Shown piece by piece: positions 33,104 to 42,796 of a DNA stretch of 64,000 bases (positions within the stretch are counted from its first letter, which is position 1; every line of letters starts with the position of its first letter). A program made the translations under genes and the position numbers. This DNA is from JAHEKD01 sp965204695 (GTDB taxonomy: Bacteria > Pseudomonadota > Gammaproteobacteria > Arenicellales > JAHEKD01), in the NCBI GenBank assembly GCA_965204695.1, contig OZ242007.1, positions 1,116,001-1,180,000 of the forward strand. The letters are read 5' to 3'. Below the pieces are notes generated by a model, which was not told the origin of the DNA, ran no database searches, and saw only the letters and a program-made list of their open reading frames with translations.

Positions 33104-34180
33104 ATGGAAAACAATAACTACAATGAAATTCTTAATAATGGAGTTGAATACTGGAATAATTGGAAAATACAATTAGATAAGAACCCCGATCTAAGTAACC
33201 TCGATTTTCGAAGACAGAACCTCAGTGGAATAGACTTGTCTTACTGCAAGCTACTAAATACTAACTTTTCACGCTCAATACTTAAAAATGCCAACTTAAC
33301 TGGAGCTCAGCTAAATAACGCGAATTTCAAGAGAAGCTGTCTACGAGGTGCTAAACTTATAAATGCGAATCTTACTCGGGCTAATTTCACCATGTCTGAT
33401 ATGCGACGAACAGATTTAGCTGAAGCAAATTTAGATCGAGCTAAATTTCGAGGGACACAATTAGTCAATTCAAACATATCGAATTCTTTTTTAAAAAATA
33501 CAAATTTACAGAAAGCAAATTTATACCGTTCAAATTTCGATAACACTATCTTAATTGGAACTAAATTCATTGATACCGACTTGACAGGCGTCGAAAATCT
33601 TAACACTTGCACTCCCGAAAAATCATGCATTCTTGACTCACGCACTCTTAGTAGATCGGCTAGTTTACCAATACACTTTTTGTCTTCATGCGGAGTTTCT
33701 GTTGAAACTATCCAATCTATGTTACAAAAATTTCAAGGAGAACGTTACAGTTGTTTTATTAGTTATTCCTCAAAAGACAAACAGTTTGTTGATAAACTTT
33801 ATAATGATTTAATAAAAAACGATGTTCTAGTCTGGTTTGATGATATGGATATGAGGATTGGTGACGATATTCTAGACACTATAACCGACAACCTAAGACA
33901 ACAAGATAAATTAATTATAGTACTTTCAAAAAATTCTATTTCAAGTAAATGGGTAGAGAGAGAAGTCAAAAGTGCATTAAGAATGGAAGAACAAGAAGAC
34001 CGAAATGTCATCATGCCAATTAATATTGATGATTCTGTGTTTACTGATGTCAATTCAAATAAAGGGTGGATAGACGTCTTAAAATCTAAATCTATGGGTG
34101 ACTTTCAACAATGGGAAAAATTAGCTTTATATGATAAGTCTTTCGCTAGATTATTGAAAGACTTATCATATGTTAGCTAA
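33104..34180 (+). CDS. Pentapeptide-repeat/TIR fusion protein
   Basis: 358 residues. Residues about 33-160 are pentapeptide repeats in A(N/D)LxX form (ANLTGAQLNNANFKRSCLRG is typical), giving a right-handed beta-helix. Residues about 214-358 are a TIR domain: YSCFISYSSKDKQFVDKLY, VWFDDMDMRIGDDI, and SKWVERE with Glu287 at the catalytic position. It is AT-rich relative to neighbours and alone in its unit. TIR domains joined to repeat domains are common in bacterial immunity candidates. NADase activity and trigger are unproven. It is 3.6 kb from the TIR-membrane gene. Confidence 0.88.
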   Translation: MENNNYNEILNNGVEYWNNWKIQLDKNPDLSNLDFRRQNLSGIDLSYCKLLNTNFSRSILKNANLTGAQLNNANFKRSCLRGAKLINANLTRANFTMSDMRRTDLAEANLDRAKFRGTQLVNSNISNSFLKNTNLQKANLYRSNFDNTILIGTKFIDTDLTGVENLNTCTPEKSCILDSRTLSRSASLPIHFLSSCGVSVETIQSMLQKFQGERYSCFISYSSKDKQFVDKLYNDLIKNDVLVWFDDMDMRIGDDILDTITDNLRQQDKLIIVLSKNSISSKWVEREVKSALRMEEQEDRNVIMPINIDDSVFTDVNSNKGWIDVLKSKSMGDFQQWEKLALYDKSFARLLKDLSYVS

Positions 34181-34484
34181 TTAATATCGAAAACAGGGTC
34201 GCTTAGAAAAGCTTTTTGTTCGCCTAGATATCCGATAGAAAAATTAAACACCTGACTTGAACGGCTGCATCTAATTAAGTTCAGCCATTTACATATCAAG
34301 TATCCTTTTTCTATCTGTATTATTTTTCTAGACATTACTAAATTTCCTGTTTTATATTAAGGATGCGTAAATTATATTAAATTAGCATTAATAATAGCTG
34401 AATTGTCCTCTAACAATTAAATCTTTAAGGAAAACAGTTTTTATTATATGTATTTGACAAAATTAACTTCTTACGAAAAGAGAA
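34181..34484. other. AT-rich intergenic region
   Basis: 304 bases after the pentapeptide-TIR gene and beyond the stop of the convergent GIY-YIG gene. I see no reading frame, tRNA or strong hairpin in it. Confidence 0.4.
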
Positions 34485-34751
34485 TTACGGATAGTTTATT
34501 AACTCAAATTTTTGAGTGCGACTAAATTTCTTAATCTGGTATTCCCGTTGACTTGCTAGCGACCTGTTTGGAAAAGTTTCCTGGAATACCAGATTTACAG
34601 GGCGACGAGATTTTGTATATTGAGCAGCTTTGGAATTATCGTTATTGTGTTCATATAGCCGACGTTTGATGTCAGTGGTGATACCTGTATACAGTGTGTC
34701 GTCAGCACACCGAAGAATATATACAGTCCAGTTCGAATCAGCTTTATTCAC
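34485..34751 (-). CDS. GIY-YIG nuclease superfamily protein (UPF0213/YhbQ-like)
   Basis: 88 residues, a full-length single-domain GIY-YIG protein from GTG 34751. WTVYILRCADDTLYTGITTD holds the motif (here VYI...YTG), followed by the conserved RLYEHN Arg/His and a C-terminal EYQIKKFSRTQK. YhbQ-type proteins act on DNA in vitro; cellular role uncertain. Confidence 0.88.
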   Translation of the reverse strand: MNKADSNWTVYILRCADDTLYTGITTDIKRRLYEHNNDNSKAAQYTKSRRPVNLVFQETFPNRSLASQREYQIKKFSRTQKFELINYP

Positions 34752-34825
34752 CTAATTATTTTATCTTAAGGCTGAATAAAATTAATTATTAACTGTAATG
34801 TCCCATTCAAAAATCTAAAGATTAT

Positions 34826-36361
34826 TTATAAACAAATCACTGCAACTTTGGTATTCTTCGCCTTAATCGGGAAACAAAATTCATCATCGGCTTCACTCTG
34901 ACAGGCATCACCTTTGCCATCATTATCACTGTCTTCCTGTAGCGGGTTGCTGATCAGTGGGCAGTTATCTGAACTGTCATTAATGCCGTCATTATCATCA
35001 TCATTATCACATGCATTACCCTTACCATCTGAATCTGTATCCAGCTGGTTCGGGTTGTATACCTTAGGACAATTATCAACATTATTTTTAATACCATCTT
35101 TATCATCATCGTTGGTATTATCAACACGAAAGGCTTCAACTAAGGGTCCAGTGATGTTAAAGCTGGTTTTATTATCCGCCGCATTGATTAGTCCTTGTGC
35201 AATACCACAGGGCTCACCCCTACAATTTAATCCTGGATTTGAGAAAACATAATTCCAGGCAGCATCATCTAAATAAGACATGATGGTTCCTTGTGATCCA
35301 TTTCCATGACCACACGAAAATCCGGTATACCCACCCGAGCAAGGTGAGCTTTGAGCCGGATTAGCAGATCTTCGCTCATGACCGGAACCCAAATTATGAC
35401 CTAGCTCATGTGCAAAGACAGAATCCGATCCCCAAATCGCGAATTGAGTGACGGAAAAGGCATACTGCGACCTATCACCATTGACCCAGGCCACACCAGA
35501 TACTGAACCGCCACTTGAGAAAGGGAGTACCGCAACCATGTCCGCGAAGTATTGATTGCGCAATGCGGGAATACCCGAAAATGCGTTTCTCCCGTCAGTG
35601 ACTTGATCCAGAAGGGTTCCTATATTTGCATTGTTATTGAAAGCAACCTCTCGGGCATGGGCAAGCTTTAACTCAATGTGTATTGAGCTGCGTGCATAAG
35701 CTGCATTGGCAAAAGCAATCATTTGATTTATTCGGGTCAGCGGATTCGAAAAGCCACCGGCAAATTCCGGTGAATATAATATCAAAAGGGTTATTTCACT
35801 TTTGTTGGTTGCAGAGGCAACCGCTGAGTTAAGGTGTGTTAAGGGACTAAAACTTTTTTGTACTGGCGCAGCAGGGGGTATACGCATATCATTACCAAGG
35901 TTAATCTTATTGCCGGACCTTATGTAATCAATTAGAAATGCCTGCTGATTCTCGTCTTCACTTACACCATAGTTATATTTTGCATTACTAAAACTGGCAA
36001 AAACGCTGTCTTTACCAAATGTGATGACTGCTGAACCTCCCCCCTGCAATTCACCGATCAATTGTACATCACCGTTAGCAGTGGTCCACTTTTTATCGAT
36101 CCTAAGTTGTAGAGAATCACCGTGAGGTAATGGTAGATTAATTTGATTGCCAATACTTAAAGCTGACATATCCCGATTTATTTGAATGGGATAAACCGCT
36201 CTATCTTGAAATATCTCAGACTGGGACAGCTTCGCTTGTGGTACAGGCAAAAATTGAAACAAATTATTATCTTGTGCCTGCGCTTTGAATGTAATACAGA
36301 AAAAAAGCAATACAGGCAGATATGCAAATTTTCTTAAGATCTTTCTCAAACACTCCACCAC
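34826..36361 (-). CDS. Secreted metzincin metalloprotease with thrombospondin type 3 repeats
   Basis: 511 residues from GTG 36361 with AAGGAG just ahead. A signal peptide ends near KAQAQ (about residue 30). A propeptide-like region of 150 residues is followed by a reprolysin-like domain with HELGHNLGSGH (HExxHxxGxxH) and the Met-turn GTIMSY. Toward the C-terminus are acidic calcium-binding TSP3 repeats (DNDDDNDGINDSSDNCP and its neighbours), each with a DNCP motif. It ends with a short Cys-containing tail. It is an extracellular zinc endopeptidase, probably calcium-stabilised; substrate unknown. Confidence 0.9.
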   Translation of the reverse strand: MVECLRKILRKFAYLPVLLFFCITFKAQAQDNNLFQFLPVPQAKLSQSEIFQDRAVYPIQINRDMSALSIGNQINLPLPHGDSLQLRIDKKWTTANGDVQLIGELQGGGSAVITFGKDSVFASFSNAKYNYGVSEDENQQAFLIDYIRSGNKINLGNDMRIPPAAPVQKSFSPLTHLNSAVASATNKSEITLLILYSPEFAGGFSNPLTRINQMIAFANAAYARSSIHIELKLAHAREVAFNNNANIGTLLDQVTDGRNAFSGIPALRNQYFADMVAVLPFSSGGSVSGVAWVNGDRSQYAFSVTQFAIWGSDSVFAHELGHNLGSGHERRSANPAQSSPCSGGYTGFSCGHGNGSQGTIMSYLDDAAWNYVFSNPGLNCRGEPCGIAQGLINAADNKTSFNITGPLVEAFRVDNTNDDDKDGIKNNVDNCPKVYNPNQLDTDSDGKGNACDNDDDNDGINDSSDNCPLISNPLQEDSDNDGKGDACQSEADDEFCFPIKAKNTKVAVICL

Positions 36362-36695
36362 CTTCTCCTTATTAAAAAATCGACATCAAGCCAGAAATCA
36401 AAAAATCAGCAATATAGGATTGTCACTAATGTTTAGAAATCCAATTAATTTCACCTGCCAAATAAGTTTCTCAAGCGACTAAAAAATCCGTAACTTACTT
36501 AAGATTATCTGCCCGATTGAGCTAATCTTGTCTAAACGTAATCGTTATACAATTTCGCTATACAATCTAAATGACCCTGTCTTAAACCACTATGAATCAT
36601 TGATTTAACATAGGAAGTTAAAAGAGCTTACTTAGGAGTTTTGACATCTTCGGGTGCAAAATTACATATGCCTATGTTTTAAGAAATTCAAAAAA

Positions 36696-36844
36696 CCCCG
36701 GCATAAAGCCGGGATTTAAATAAGAATTTGATGGCCCGGCATAAAGCCGGGTTGTATATAAAACTATTTAATGTCCCAGTATAAAGAAGCCGGGATACAA
36801 ATATTTTATAAAGTTCTACCCCTTTTCAGGGGAAGATAGAGGGG
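36696..36844. repeat. Cluster of CCCGGC-type hairpins and one REP-like palindrome
   Basis: CCCCGGCATAAAGCCGGG (36696-36713), CCCGGCATAAAGCCGGG (36735-36751) and a degenerate copy (about 36774-36792) recur at roughly 39-base spacing. They are followed by CTACCCCTTTTCAGGGG...TAGAGGGG (36816-36844). They sit just beyond the thiolase stop and could end the fad transcript. The remainder of the 36362-36695 gap shows no gene. Confidence 0.75.
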
Positions 36845-36847
36845 ATA

Positions 36848-38038
36848 TTAAAGCGCTTCGACGATCATCGCAAAACCCATACCTGTGCCAATACACATAG
36901 TGACCATGCCATATTTGCCGCCTGTGCGGTTAAGGCCATTCATTAACGTTGCAGTGCGGATAGCACCGGTTGCACCAAGTGGGTGGCCAAGTGCAATGGC
37001 ACCGCCGTTGGGATTAACCTTCGATTTGTCCAGATCAAGTTCGTTACAAACAGCTAATGCCTGCGCGGCAAAGGCTTCATTGAGTTCGATCCAGTCAAGT
37101 TGATCTTGAGTCATACCAGCACGTTTTAAACACATCGGAATAGCTTCTTTAGGACCGATACCCATGACTTCAGGTTCAACACCTGCGACAGCGGAGGTTA
37201 CAAAACGTCCGATAGGCTCAAGGTTGTATTTTTTTAAAGCCGCTTCACTCGCCAGCAACACAGCGCCTGCACCATCTGACATCTGAGAAGAATTGCCGGC
37301 TGTGACAGAACCATTAGCTCTGAACACAGTTCGTAGTTTGCCCAACACTTCAGGGGTTGAACCAGGGCGTGGACCTTCGTCATCCGTCATGGTACGGGAT
37401 TTAATATCAACGCCCATACCATCTGCGGATGGATAAGAAGTTACTATTTCATAAGGCAGAATTTCATCTGTGAACCAGCCATTTTGAGTAGCATTGATCG
37501 CACGATTGTGTGATTCGGCTGCAAACGCATCCTGGTCTTCACGATTAACACTCCAACGTTCGGCAACTTTTTCTGCCGTAATGCCCATACCGTAGGCAAT
37601 GGCAACATTGTCATCAGCAAACACATTCGGGTTTAATGAAACTTTGTTACCCATCATAGGCACCATAGTCATCGACTCAGTACCGGCACCAATCATCACA
37701 TCCGCCTCACCAAGCCGGATTTTATCTGCCGCCATCGCAACAGCTTGAGAACCGGATGAGCAAAAGCGGTTGATCGTGACTGCAGGTACATTATCGGGAT
37801 AGCCAGCTAATAAAACACCGATCCGGGCCACATTCATACCCTGTTCGGCTTCAGGCATTGCGCAACCTACCACGACATCTTCTACAACGTTTGCGATTTC
37901 TGGTTGATCAGCAACCACGCCTTTAAGTACATGGGCCAGCATATCGTCTGGGCGCACATGTTTAAATGCACCTTTGTATTTAGCCACCGGTGTACGCACG
38001 GCTTTGACAATGTAGGCATCTTGAATTTGATTAGTCAT
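36848..38038 (-). CDS. fadA: Acetyl-CoA C-acyltransferase (thiolase)
   Basis: 396 residues, full length. Catalytic residues are the nucleophilic Cys in NRFCSSGSQ, His in GGAIALGHPLGATGA and Cys in CIGTGMG, with LNEAFAAQA also present. It performs the last beta-oxidation step, cleaving 3-ketoacyl-CoA with CoA. It lies 10 bases after the FadN-like multifunctional gene in the same operon. The symbol denotes degradative thiolase function and not strict orthology with E. coli fadA. Confidence 0.93.
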   Translation of the reverse strand: MTNQIQDAYIVKAVRTPVAKYKGAFKHVRPDDMLAHVLKGVVADQPEIANVVEDVVVGCAMPEAEQGMNVARIGVLLAGYPDNVPAVTINRFCSSGSQAVAMAADKIRLGEADVMIGAGTESMTMVPMMGNKVSLNPNVFADDNVAIAYGMGITAEKVAERWSVNREDQDAFAAESHNRAINATQNGWFTDEILPYEIVTSYPSADGMGVDIKSRTMTDDEGPRPGSTPEVLGKLRTVFRANGSVTAGNSSQMSDGAGAVLLASEAALKKYNLEPIGRFVTSAVAGVEPEVMGIGPKEAIPMCLKRAGMTQDQLDWIELNEAFAAQALAVCNELDLDKSKVNPNGGAIALGHPLGATGAIRTATLMNGLNRTGGKYGMVTMCIGTGMGFAMIVEAL

Positions 38039-38048
38039 GTTCGTTCTC

Positions 38049-40409
38049 CTAGTTTCTTAAGGGCTTGCCAGTGGTTAAGGTATGCGCAATACGCGCCTGC
38101 GTTTTTTCGGTTTGTAGCAATTCAACGAACGCATCCACCTCAAGTTTCAATAACCACTCATTAGTGACATAACTGCCTTCTTCAACGTCACCACCAGTTA
38201 ATACAGTCGCAATTCGATCTGCAATCATATAATCATGCTCGGAAATGAAATTACCTTCGAGCATATTGACAGCCATCATCATCAATGTAGCTTTACCAGG
38301 TTTACCCGCCACCTTAACTTTCTGACTTCTAGATACCGGACGATAGCCTGCTTCGGCTAATGCTTTAGCCTGGGCTTTGGCAACATATAATAGTTCATGC
38401 GGATTACCAATAACCACATCCTGATCTGTCATTAAGCCTAATTTGATGGCTTCAAGGCCGCTGGCTGAAACTTTTGCCATTGCTAAAGCCTGGAAAGCAC
38501 GTTGAATATGGGGCATCAAATCACCACCTTTTGCCAATGCAACAGCACGTGTAGCCATTTCTTTGGATCCGCTGGCCGCTGGCAATAAACCTATCCCGGC
38601 TTCAACCAAACCAATGTAGGACTCCTGTGCTGCTACTGTTACATCACAATGCATCTGAGTCTCACAGCCGCCACCAAGTGCCATTCCTTGTACAGCAGCG
38701 ACTGTAGGCACGTAACAATGTTTAAGCGCCATAGTCGCTTGTTGAAATTGAGAGATCATTTGACCGATTTTGTCGAACTCACCGGCCTGATGAAAACCCA
38801 TGGCTTCTTTTAAGTCAGCGCCAAAACTAAAAGGTGCGGTTGGATGCCAAACCACCAACGAAGAAAAATTCTTTTCTGCTTCTTCAGTGGCTTGGATAAT
38901 GCCCTCAATCACACCCATGCCGATAGTGTGCATCTTGGTTTTGAAGGTCAGAATGCCGATATCATCACCTTGATGCCACATGCGTAGCGAATCGTTTTCA
39001 AATACGGTTTCACCAAGTGATTTGTGTATGATTGAACCCACCACATTTTCTCTCAATACTTGTCGCTCATAGACAGGTGAAGAAGAAAGCGGAATATAGG
39101 CCTTTTCTGAGGGAGAATATGAGCCTTCAGCATTATGAATATCGTCAATGCCGTTTACCCAGGCAGGCAATTCAACATCAGCCATCAAGTTACCCGCCTC
39201 TCGCTCTTCACTTAATAGTTTTACGACATTCTTAACACCGGTTGCTTGAATGATTTCAAATGGACCCATGGCCCATCCAAATCCCCAGCGGATAGCTAAG
39301 TCAACATCACGGGCACAGTTCGCGATTTCTTCCAATGTCACCAAACAATAGTGGAACAAATCTCGAAGGGAGCGATAAATAAATTGTGCTTGCGGATGAT
39401 CTGATTCTCTTAGAGCTTGAAAATTTTCTGCCCAGTTCGGACTATTGAGCATCGCTGCGACATCTTTATCGAATTTATTGTCGGCATCGACATAGTCGCC
39501 TTTTGCAGGACTAAAAACCAATTTACCTTTTTGAGCATAAATACCCTTGCCGGTTTTTTGACCTAGTACGCCTTGCTCAACCATTTCAGCAATATAGGCT
39601 GGCGTTTTGTAATACTCACTCCAAGGATCATCCTTTAAGCCCACGTCCATCGTATTGATGGCATGCTTCATAGTATCTAAACCCACGACATCCATAGTTC
39701 GGTATGTACCAGACTTTGGACGGCCCAAAGGTTTACCTGTTATCTGATCAACCACCTCAAGCGGAATACCTAACTCATCGGCATGGTGCATAGTTGCCAG
39801 CAGGCTGAAAATACCAATGCGGTTACCGATAAAGTTGGGCGTATCTTTAGCAACTACCAAACCTTTGCCTAGAGTGCTAACAAAAAACGGCTCCAACACT
39901 TCCAGAACTTCAGGCTTTGTTTCATTACAAGGAATGACTTCAACTAAATGCATATACCGCGGCGGATTGAAAAAGTGCAAACATAAAAACCGCTCGCGTA
40001 ATCTTTCATTTAATACCGTAGCCAATTCATTAATGCCCAGACCCGATGTATTAGTAGCCAGAATGGCATGATCAGCGACATAGGGTTCGATCTTGTCGTA
40101 CAGATCTTTTTTCCAATCCATGCGCTCGGAAATTGCTTCAATTAACAAATCACAACTTTTAAGCTCTTCTAAGTCATCGTCATAGTTCGCCGGCTTAATT
40201 AGTGACTCTAAACCGGAGGTGGCAAACGGAGCAGGCTTGAGTTTTGCCATTTTTGCAATTGCGCCTTTGGCAATGCCTGACTTATCACCCTCCTTGGCTG
40301 GTAGATCAAACAGGACTGTGTCCACATTTGAATTCGCAAGGTGTGCTGCAATTTGTGCGCCCATTACACCGGCACCTAATACAGCGACTTTTCGAATATT
40401 TCGTTTCAT
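38049..40409 (-). CDS. fadN: 3-hydroxyacyl-CoA dehydrogenase/enoyl-CoA hydratase (FadN type)
   Basis: 786 residues. The NAD-binding dehydrogenase domain is first (VAVLGAGVMGAQIAAHLANS at residues 8-27, FNPPRYMHLVEVIP, TPNFIGNRIG). The crotonase domain follows (FSFGADLKEAMG, VQGMALGGGCE, LVEAGIGLLP, with the family Glu). This order is that of FadN and opposite to E. coli FadB. It does two central beta-oxidation steps. It is transcribed with the thiolase. Confidence 0.92.
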   Translation of the reverse strand: MKRNIRKVAVLGAGVMGAQIAAHLANSNVDTVLFDLPAKEGDKSGIAKGAIAKMAKLKPAPFATSGLESLIKPANYDDDLEELKSCDLLIEAISERMDWKKDLYDKIEPYVADHAILATNTSGLGINELATVLNERLRERFLCLHFFNPPRYMHLVEVIPCNETKPEVLEVLEPFFVSTLGKGLVVAKDTPNFIGNRIGIFSLLATMHHADELGIPLEVVDQITGKPLGRPKSGTYRTMDVVGLDTMKHAINTMDVGLKDDPWSEYYKTPAYIAEMVEQGVLGQKTGKGIYAQKGKLVFSPAKGDYVDADNKFDKDVAAMLNSPNWAENFQALRESDHPQAQFIYRSLRDLFHYCLVTLEEIANCARDVDLAIRWGFGWAMGPFEIIQATGVKNVVKLLSEEREAGNLMADVELPAWVNGIDDIHNAEGSYSPSEKAYIPLSSSPVYERQVLRENVVGSIIHKSLGETVFENDSLRMWHQGDDIGILTFKTKMHTIGMGVIEGIIQATEEAEKNFSSLVVWHPTAPFSFGADLKEAMGFHQAGEFDKIGQMISQFQQATMALKHCYVPTVAAVQGMALGGGCETQMHCDVTVAAQESYIGLVEAGIGLLPAASGSKEMATRAVALAKGGDLMPHIQRAFQALAMAKVSASGLEAIKLGLMTDQDVVIGNPHELLYVAKAQAKALAEAGYRPVSRSQKVKVAGKPGKATLMMMAVNMLEGNFISEHDYMIADRIATVLTGGDVEEGSYVTNEWLLKLEVDAFVELLQTEKTQARIAHTLTTGKPLRN

Positions 40410-40462
40410 TTTTTCCTCAATATATCAATAAGTTAAGGGGTATAATTAAATAATTACATAAA

Positions 40463-42487
40463 TTAAATAATTTGCGCTAAGCGAACACCTTCATCGATAG
40501 CTCGCTTGGCATCAATCTCTTCGGCAAGTTTTGCTCCACCAATAATATGGACATTCTGACCCGCTGATTCGAGGCGTTCATAAAGTTCATTATTGGAAAG
40601 TTGACCTGCACATAAAACAATATTGTCCACTTCCAGTAATTGCTCTTTATCATTCACTTTGATGTGCAAACCCTGATCAGAAATCTTCTCATAAGACACG
40701 CCACCAATCATGTTAATGCCTTTATCTTTGAGTGACTGGCGATGAATCCATCCGGTTGTCTTGCCCAAACCTTTACCAAATTTTGTTGTCTTACGCTGTA
40801 GCAAATAAATGTCACGAAACGGTGGTATTGATTGCTTTTCTGTAATGGCACCACGACTTTCATAATCAGTGTCAATACCCCACTCTTTATAGAACTCTTC
40901 TTTATCCAGTGAGGTAGGTTCGTGATCAGGGTCGTGGGCAAGAAATTCGGCCGCATCAAAACCAATGCCTCCGGCACCAATGAGAGCCACTTTCTTGCCA
41001 ACCGGTTTCTTATGCAGCAATACATCCTGATAAGTTAAAACCTTAGACGAATCGATACCTTCGATTTTTGGGATACGTGGTCGTACACCAGCGGCAACCA
41101 CCACTTCATCAAATTCCTTAAGTTCGGTTTCAGTTGCCTCGGTATTCAATCTTAGATCAATATTTAATTCTTCCAATTGAACCTTGAAGTAACGAATGGT
41201 TTCATGAAACTCCTCCTTGCCCGGAATTTCTTTGGCGATATTAAACTGTCCGCCAATTGCGTTATTACGCTCAAAGATGACAACATCATGACCTAACGAC
41301 TTTGCTTCAATGGCGAAAGATAATCCCGCCGGACCCGCCCCAACGACAGCAATTCTTTTTGGTCTAGCAGCTTGTGTCAACGTAAATTCGGTTTCATGAC
41401 AGGCCTTTGGATTCACCAGGCAACTGGCAATTTTTTGTTTAAAGACATGATCCAGACAAGCCTGGTTACAACTGATACAGGTATTAATTTGATCATGACG
41501 ACCCGCTTGGGCTTTATTCATGAAATCCGGATCAGCCAAAAAGGGTCTGGCCATTGATACCATGTCCGCCTGGCCTTCGGCAATAACCTGATCAATAACA
41601 CTTGGCATGTTGATCCGATTAGTCGTAATCAGTGGAATCGAAACTTCACCTTTAAGTTTTTCCGTGACCCAAGCAAATGCAGCACGCGGTACCATCGTAG
41701 CAATTGTTGGGATTCGTGCTTCATGCCAACCGATCCCCGTATTGATTATCGTTGCACCGGCCTTTTCTACTTCTTTAGCTAACGCTACCACCTCAGGCCA
41801 GGTTGATCCTTCATCAACCAGGTCCAACATAGATAGACGGTAAATAATAATAAAATCATTACCCGTCTTTTTGCGAACTGCGCGAATAATCTCTAGGGCC
41901 AGGCGAATTCTGTTTTCAAAGCTACCACCGTACTTATCGGTACGCTTATTCGTCCTGGGTGCGATGAACTGGTTAATGAGGTAGCCTTCAGAACCCATGA
42001 TCTCAACACCATCGTAGCCCGCTTTTTGAGCCAAACGGGCACAATTGGCAAAGTCCCAAATGGTTTTCTTAATGCCCAGAGAAGTCAGCGCCCAGGGTTT
42101 AAATGGTGTAATCGGTGATTTTATCCGTGACGGTGCCACACAAAATGGATGATAGCCGTAGCGTCCAGTGTGCAATATTTGCAGACAAATCTTGGCACCT
42201 TCGACCTCATGCACGGCATTCGTCACCACCCGGTGATGTTTGACCTGCCAGGGAAAACTCAATTGTGAAGCAAAGGGTGCAGTACGACCTGCCAGATTAG
42301 GTGCCACCCCACCCGTTACCATCAAACCCACACCGCCTTGTGCACGCGCTTTAAAATAAGCCGCCATACGCTGGTAGCCATTTTTGGCTTCTTCGAGACC
42401 AGTGTGCATGGAACCCATTAACACACGGTTCTTCAAGGTTGTGAAGCCGAGATCAAGGGGCTGGAAAATGTGGGGGTAACTGCTCAT
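40463..42487 (-). CDS. fadH: NADPH-dependent 2,4-dienoyl-CoA reductase
   Basis: 674 residues. The N-terminal old-yellow-enzyme TIM barrel (1-370) binds FMN. The 4Fe-4S cluster Cys are in CISCNQACLDHVFKQKIASC. The C-terminal FAD/NAD(P) domain has VVGAGPAGLSFAIEA and ALIGAGGIGFDAAEFL. It reduces 2,4-dienoyl-CoA from polyunsaturated fatty acids so beta-oxidation can proceed. It is upstream of the fadN-fadA pair on the same strand with a 53-base gap. Confidence 0.94.
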   Translation of the reverse strand: MSSYPHIFQPLDLGFTTLKNRVLMGSMHTGLEEAKNGYQRMAAYFKARAQGGVGLMVTGGVAPNLAGRTAPFASQLSFPWQVKHHRVVTNAVHEVEGAKICLQILHTGRYGYHPFCVAPSRIKSPITPFKPWALTSLGIKKTIWDFANCARLAQKAGYDGVEIMGSEGYLINQFIAPRTNKRTDKYGGSFENRIRLALEIIRAVRKKTGNDFIIIYRLSMLDLVDEGSTWPEVVALAKEVEKAGATIINTGIGWHEARIPTIATMVPRAAFAWVTEKLKGEVSIPLITTNRINMPSVIDQVIAEGQADMVSMARPFLADPDFMNKAQAGRHDQINTCISCNQACLDHVFKQKIASCLVNPKACHETEFTLTQAARPKRIAVVGAGPAGLSFAIEAKSLGHDVVIFERNNAIGGQFNIAKEIPGKEEFHETIRYFKVQLEELNIDLRLNTEATETELKEFDEVVVAAGVRPRIPKIEGIDSSKVLTYQDVLLHKKPVGKKVALIGAGGIGFDAAEFLAHDPDHEPTSLDKEEFYKEWGIDTDYESRGAITEKQSIPPFRDIYLLQRKTTKFGKGLGKTTGWIHRQSLKDKGINMIGGVSYEKISDQGLHIKVNDKEQLLEVDNIVLCAGQLSNNELYERLESAGQNVHIIGGAKLAEEIDAKRAIDEGVRLAQII

Positions 42488-42521
42488 AGAAAAGTGAATA
42501 ATTGGAATTTGTTTATACCAC

Positions 42522-42743
42522 CTCTAACTCCCCCTAAAAGGGGGAGAAGGGAAATTATTCGAAGTGAAGCTAGTCGGATTTGCATAGACATCATTCACCA
42601 GGAAGTTGAAGTATGAATTTAATTAACATCGTTTTGCTTTAATGTACGTTTTATTTCCATGTTAATTATGTTGTAAGCTTGCTGGAGAATTTTTCATCAA
42701 AATCAGTCCCTGTTCCTCCCCTATCAAGGGAGGCTAGGAGGGG
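42522..42743. repeat. Two REP-like GC-rich palindromes
   Basis: CTCTAACTCCCCCTAAAAGG-GGGAG (42522-42546) and TTCCTCCCCTATCAAGGGAG-GCTAGGAGGGG (42713-42743) lie in the 309-base space between fadD and fadH. They share the core with copies at 36816, 47848 and 47920. Nothing else is recognised in this interval. Confidence 0.75.
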
Positions 42744-42796
42744 TTCTTCTACAAAATCAATGGCTTTGTGAGATAGTTGGATTTCGCGGAAATACA

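Noticed and set aside
34485..34751. GIY-YIG gene as a homing endonuclease
   Set aside because: It is a full-length stand-alone YhbQ-type protein with no intron or intein around it.
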